NCBI GenBank assembly: GCA_021186555.1 | Contig: JAJKFL010000012.1 | Coordinates: 992,001-1,056,000 of the forward strand | Direction of reading: 5' to 3' | Length of the DNA stretch: 64,000 nt | From: Reticulitermes speratus | Taxonomy: Eukaryota > Arthropoda > Insecta > Blattodea > Rhinotermitidae | In this document: one piece after another, positions 59,101-64,000 of the stretch | Numbering within the stretch: the stretch's first letter is position 1 | Layout: each line of letters begins with the position of its first letter | Notes under the pieces: generated by a model | Database searches by the model: none | What the model was told of the DNA's origin: nothing | The model's input: the letters and a program-made list of their open reading frames with translations, nothing else | Program-made: the position numbers and the translations under genes

Positions 59101-62100
59101 GCAGCAGCCACCACATTACAATACGCCACAGTGTGCTGTGTCAGAGCAGCAGCCACCACACTACAATACGCCACAGTGTGCTGTCAGAGCAGCAGCCACC
59201 ACATTACAATATGCCACAGTGTGCTGTCAGAGCAGCAGCCACCACATTACAATACGCCACAGTGTGCTGTGTCAGAGCAGCAGCCACCACATTACAATAC
59301 GCCACAGTGTGCTGTGTCAGAGCAGCAGCCACCACATTACAATACGCCACAGTGTGCTGTGTCAGAGCAGCAGCCACCACATTACAATACGCCACAGTGT
59401 GCTGTGTCCGAGCAGCAGCCACCACATTACAATACGCCACAGTGTGCTGTCAGAGCAGCAGCCACCACATTACAATATGCCACAGTGTGCTGTCAGAGCA
59501 GCAGCCACCACATTACAATACGCCACAGTGTGCTGTGTCAGAGCAGCAGCCACCACATTACAATACGCCACAGTGTGCTGTGTCAGAGCAGCAGCCACCA
59601 CATTACAATACGCCACAGTGTGCTGTCAGAGCAGCAGCCACCACATTACAATATGCCACAGTGTGCTGTGTCAGAGCAGCAGCCACCACATTACAATACG
59701 CCACAGTGTGCTGTGTCAGAGCAGCAGCCACCACACTACAATACGCCACAGTGTGCTGTCAGAGAAGCAGCCACCACATTACAATATGCCACAGTGTGCT
59801 GTCAGAGCAGCAGCCACCACATTACAATACGCCACAGTGTGCTGTGTCAGAGCAGCAGCCACCACACTACAATACGCCACAGTGTGCTGTCAGAGCAGCA
59901 GCCACCACATTACAATATGCCACAGTGTGCTGTCAGAGCAGCAGCCACCACACTACAATACGCCACAGTGTGCTGTCAGAGCAGCAGCCACCACATTACA
60001 ATACGCCACAGTGTGCTGTCAGAGCAGCAGCCACCACATTACAATACGCCACAGTGTGCTGTGTCAGAGCAGCAGCCACCACATTACAATACGCCACAGT
60101 GTGCTGTGTCAGAGCAGCAGCCACCACATTACAATACGACACAGTGTGCTGTGTCAGAGCAGCAGCCACCACACTACAATACGCCACAGTGTGCTGTGTC
60201 AGAGCAGCAGCCACCACATTACAATACGCCACAGTGTGTTGTGTCAGAGCAGCAGCCACCACACTACAATACGCCACAGTGTGTTGTGTCAGAGCAGCAG
60301 CCACCACATTACAATACGCCACAGTGTGTTGTGTCAGAGCAGCAGCCACCACACTACAATACGCCACAGTGTGTTGTGTCAGAGCAGCAGCCACCACATT
60401 ACAATACGCCACAGTGTGCTGTGTCAGAGCAGCAGCCACCACATTACAATACGCCACAGTGTGTTGTGTCAGAGCAGCAGCCACCACATTACAATACGCC
60501 ACAGTGTGCTGTGTCAGAGCAGCAGCCACCACATTACAATACGCCACAGTGTGCTGTGTCAGAGCAGCAGCCACCACACTACAATACGCCACAGTGTGTT
60601 GTGTCAGAGCAGCAGCCACCACACTACAATACGCCACAGTGTGCTGTGTCAGAGCAGCAGCCACCACATTACAATACGCCACAGTGTGCTGTGTCAGAGC
60701 AGCAGCCACCACATTACAATACGCCACAGTGTGCTGTGTCAGAGCAGCAGCCACCACATTACAATACGCCACAGTGTGCTGTCAGAGCAGCAGCCACCAC
60801 ACTACAATACGCCACAGTGTGCTGTCAGAGCAGCAGCCACCACATTACAATATGCCACAGTGTGCTGTGTCAGAGCAGCAGCCACCACATTACAATACGC
60901 CACAGTGTGCTGTCAGAGCAGCAGCCACCACATTACAATACGCCACAGTGTGCTGTGTCAGAGCAGCAGCCACCACATTACAATACGCCACAGTGTGCTG
61001 TGTCAGAGCAGCAGCCACCACATTACAATACGCCACAGTGTGCTGTCAGAGCAGCAGCCACCACATTACAATACGCCACAGTGTGCTGTCAGAGCAGCAG
61101 CCACCACATTACAATACGCCACAGTGTGCTGTGTCAGAGCAGCAGCCACCACATTACAATACGCCACAGTGTGCTGTGTCAGAGCAGCAGCCACCATATT
61201 ACAATACGCCACAGTGTGCTGTGTCAGAGCAGCAGCCACCACATTACAATACGCCACAGTGTGCTGTGTCAGAGCAGCAGCCACCACATTACAATACGCC
61301 ACAGTGTGCTGTCAGAGCAGCAGCCACCACATTACAATACGCCACAGTGTGCTGTGTCAGAGCAGCAGCCACCACATTACAATACGCCACAGTGTGCTGT
61401 CAGAGCAGCAGCCACCACACTACAATACGCCACAGTGTGCTGTCAGAGCAGCAGCCACCACATTACAATATGCCACAGTGTGCTGTGTCAGAGCAGCAGC
61501 CACCACATTACAATACGCCACAGTGTGCTGTGTCAGAGCAGCAGCCACCACATTACAATACGCCACAGTGTGCTGTGTCAGAGCAGCAGCCACCACATTA
61601 CAATATGCCACAGTGTGCTGTGTCAGAGCAGCAGCCACCACATTACAATACGCCACAGTGTGCTGTGTCAGAGCAGCAGCCACCACATTACAATACGCCA
61701 CAGTGTGCTGTGTCAGAGCAGCAGCCACCACATTACAATACGCCACAGTGTGCTGTCAGAGCAGCAGCCACCACACTACAATACGCCACAGTGTGCTGTC
61801 AGAGCAGCAGCCACCACATTACAATATGCCACAGTGTGCTGTGTCAGAGCAGCAGCCACCACATTACAATACGCCACAGTGTGCTGTCAGAGCAGCAGCC
61901 ACCACATTACAATATGCCACAGTGTGCTGTGTCAGAGCAGCAGCCACCACATTACAATACGCCACAGTGTGCTGTCAGAGCAGCAGCCACCACATTACAA
62001 TACGCCACAGTGTGCTGTGTCAGAGCAGCAGCCACCACATTACAATACGCCACAGTGTGCTGTCAGAGCAGCAGCCACCACACTACAATACGCCACAGTG

Positions 62101-63768
62101 TGCTGTCAGAGCAGCAGCCACCACATTACAATATGCCACAGTGTGCTGTGTCAGAGCAGCAGCCACCACATTACAATACGCCACAGTGTGCTGTCAGAGC
62201 AGCAGCCACCACATTACAATACGCCACAGTGTGCTGTGTCAGAGCAGCAGCCACCACATTACAATACGCCACAGTGTGCTGTCAGAGCAGCAGCCACCAC
62301 ACTACAATACGCCACAGTGTGCTGTCAGAGCAGCAGCCACCACATTACAATATGCCACAGTGTGCTGTGTCAGAGCAGCAGCCACCACATTACAATACGC
62401 CACAGTGTGCTGTGTCAGAGCAGCAGCCACCACATTACAATACGCCACAGTGTGCTGTGTCAGAGCAGCAGCCACCACATTACAATACGCCACAGTGTGC
62501 TGTCAGAGCAGCAGCCACCACATTACAATATGCCACAGTGTGCTGTGTCAGAGCAGCAGCCACCACATTACAATACGCCACAGTGTGCTGTCAGAGCAGC
62601 AGCCACCACATTACAATACGCCACAGTGTGCTGTCAGAGCAGCAGCCAGCACACTACAATACGCCACAGTGTGCTGTCAGAGCAGCAGCCACCACATTAC
62701 AATATGCCACAGTGTGCTGTGTCAGAGCAGCAGCCACCACATTACAATACGCCACAGTGTGCTGTCAGAGCAGCAGCCACCACATTACAATATGCCACAG
62801 TGTGCTGTGTCAGAGCAGCAGCCACCACATTACAATACGCCACAGTGTGCTGTCAGAGCAGCAGCCACCACATTACAATACGCCACAGTGTGCTGTGTCA
62901 GAGCAGCAGCCACCACATTACAATACGCCACAGTGTGCTGTGTCAGAGCAGCAGCCACCACATTACAATACGCCACAGTGTGCTGTGTCAGAGCAGCAGC
63001 CACCACATTACAATACGCCACAGTGTGCTGTGTCAGAGCAGCAGCCACCACATTACAATACGCCACAGTGTGTTGTGTCAGAGCAGCAGCCACCACATTA
63101 CAATACGCCACAGTGTGTTGTGTCAGAGCAGCAGCCACCACATTACAATACGCCACAGTGTGCTGTGTCAGAGCAGCAGCCACCACATTACAATACGCCA
63201 CAGTGTGCTGTGTCAGAGCAGCAGCCACCACATTACAATACGGCACAGTGTGCTGTGTCAGAGCAGCAGCCACCACATTACAATACGCCACAGTGTGCTG
63301 TGTCAGAGCAGCAGCCACCACACTACAATACGACACAGTGTGCTGTGTCAGAGCAGCAGCCACCACATTACAATACGCCACAGTGTGCTGTGTCAGAGCA
63401 GCAGCCACCACATTACAATACGCCACAGTGTGCTGTGTCAGAGCAGCAGCCACCACATTACAATACGCCACAGTGTGCTGTGTCAGAGCAGCAGCCACCA
63501 CATTACAATACGCCACAGTGTGCTGTGTCAGAGCAGCAGCCACCACATTACAATACGCCACAGTGTGCTGTGTCAGAGCAGCAGCCACCACATTACAATA
63601 CGCCACAGTGTGCTGTGTCAGAGCAGCAGCCACCACATTACAATACGCCACAGTGTGCTGTGTCAGAGCAGCAGCCACCACATTACAATACGCCACAGTG
63701 TGCTGTGTCAGAGCAGCAGCCACCACATTACAATACGCCACAGTGTGCTGTGTCAGAGCAGCAGCCAC
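56140..63768. repeat. 45-bp tandem repeat array, about 170 copies
   Basis: The commonest unit is ACAGTGTGCTGTGTCAGAGC, AGCAGCCACCACATTACAAT and ACGCC (45 bp). Two recurrent variants are a 43-bp form with GTGCTGTCAGAGC and a 30-bp form lacking ACATTACAATACGCC. Minor changes are CTACAAT, ATATGCC, ACGACA and GTGTTGTG. The left edge (56140-56600) is irregular, the centre is mixed, and the right kilobase is uniform 45-bp units. One plus-strand frame stays open for 2630 codons (55948-63840) because all three forward frames of the unit lack stops. It is not credible as a gene. Confidence 0.97.
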
Positions 63769-63883
63769 CTGCACGACAAATTGCCTAAGACACTCCAGTT
63801 GCACCCAACGCTCTACCGCAGTACCTGCACATACCTATAACAGCAGCGGATACCGTGCATATTGGTACAGCAGCAGCAATCCC

Positions 63884-64000
63884 ATTACAGGCCTGGACAG
63901 GTCCTTAGGGTTCCAGGAGGTTGAGGCTCCTAGATTTCTAGACAATCGACACATGAAGGTGGTAAGGTTGTCAGCCCTATGCATCGGCCGCCTTTACCCT
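63884..64000 (-). mobile_element. SINE 3' part, cut by the window end
   Basis: CAGGCCTGGACAGGTCCTTA, GGGTTCCAGGAGGTTGAGGC and GGTGGTAAGGTTGTCAGCCC match the 3' end of the minus-strand SINE at 49372-49671 in the same orientation. The head lies beyond position 64000. Confidence 0.8.

Noticed and set aside
55948-63840. A 2630-codon open frame and several other frames of 200-1740 codons
   Set aside because: They lie inside tandem arrays whose units lack stop codons in several frames and on both strands. There is no domain, plausible start context or non-repeat coding sequence.

Overview
The window looks like intergenic, repeat-dominated chromosome from a large animal genome, most likely an insect. 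The clues are tRNA-derived SINE families, 3' ends of a non-LTR retrotransposon of a type common in insects, a Tc1/mariner-type transposase fragment, and hAT and pogo/Tigger-type MITEs. Resemblance to repeats I associate with cockroaches, termites and related orders is from memory and unproven. I found no host protein-coding gene, no canonical tRNA or rRNA gene, and nothing bacterial. The long open frames (up to 2630 codons) are tandem arrays that happen to lack stops, not proteins.

By my estimate tandem repeats fill more than half of the 64 kb, in about eighteen unrelated families. In order: 59-bp (1.1-2.2 kb), 48-bp (2.5-3.0), 44-bp (3.2-4.5), 114-bp block A (7.4-9.2), 57-bp (10.4-10.7), 33-bp GC-rich (10.7-12.3), 33-bp AT-rich (13.1-17.1), 114-bp block B (24.1-26.8), 36-bp (27.5-28.7), 46-bp (28.9-29.5), 114-bp block C (30.1-30.8), 35-bp (32.0-33.8), 30-bp (34.7-35.2), 114-bp blocks D and D2 (36.0-37.5, 38.4-39.8), 30-bp (40.9-42.8), 77-bp (42.8-43.1), 100-bp (43.5-43.9), 100-bp (45.0-46.0), a hexamer array (49.8-50.2), 114-bp block E (51.7-54.5), 28-bp (55.4-56.1) and a 7.6-kb 45-bp array (56.1-63.8).

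Between the arrays lie mobile-element relics. An inverted pair of hAT-type MITEs sits at 5.9-7.3 kb. A pogo/Tigger-type MITE sits at 45.95-46.32 kb. Seven 3'-end fragments of one LINE family all lie on the minus strand. Several tRNA-derived SINEs are present, one with a 12-bp target duplication and an empty-site relative in the same window. A decayed transposase fragment lies at 48.2-48.7 kb.

Three things connect these parts. First, the six 114-bp blocks are not free satellites: they share the same ends, and block A has long terminal inverted repeats, so they look like one transposon family carrying an expandable internal array. Second, at least two other arrays (48-bp and 100-bp) can be traced to pieces of transposable elements whose unamplified versions are in the same window. 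Third, scattered fold-back elements carry paired motifs that fit the conserved core of type I hammerhead ribozymes, as known from Penelope-like retroelements. The window is therefore a good place to watch satellite DNA being born from mobile elements.
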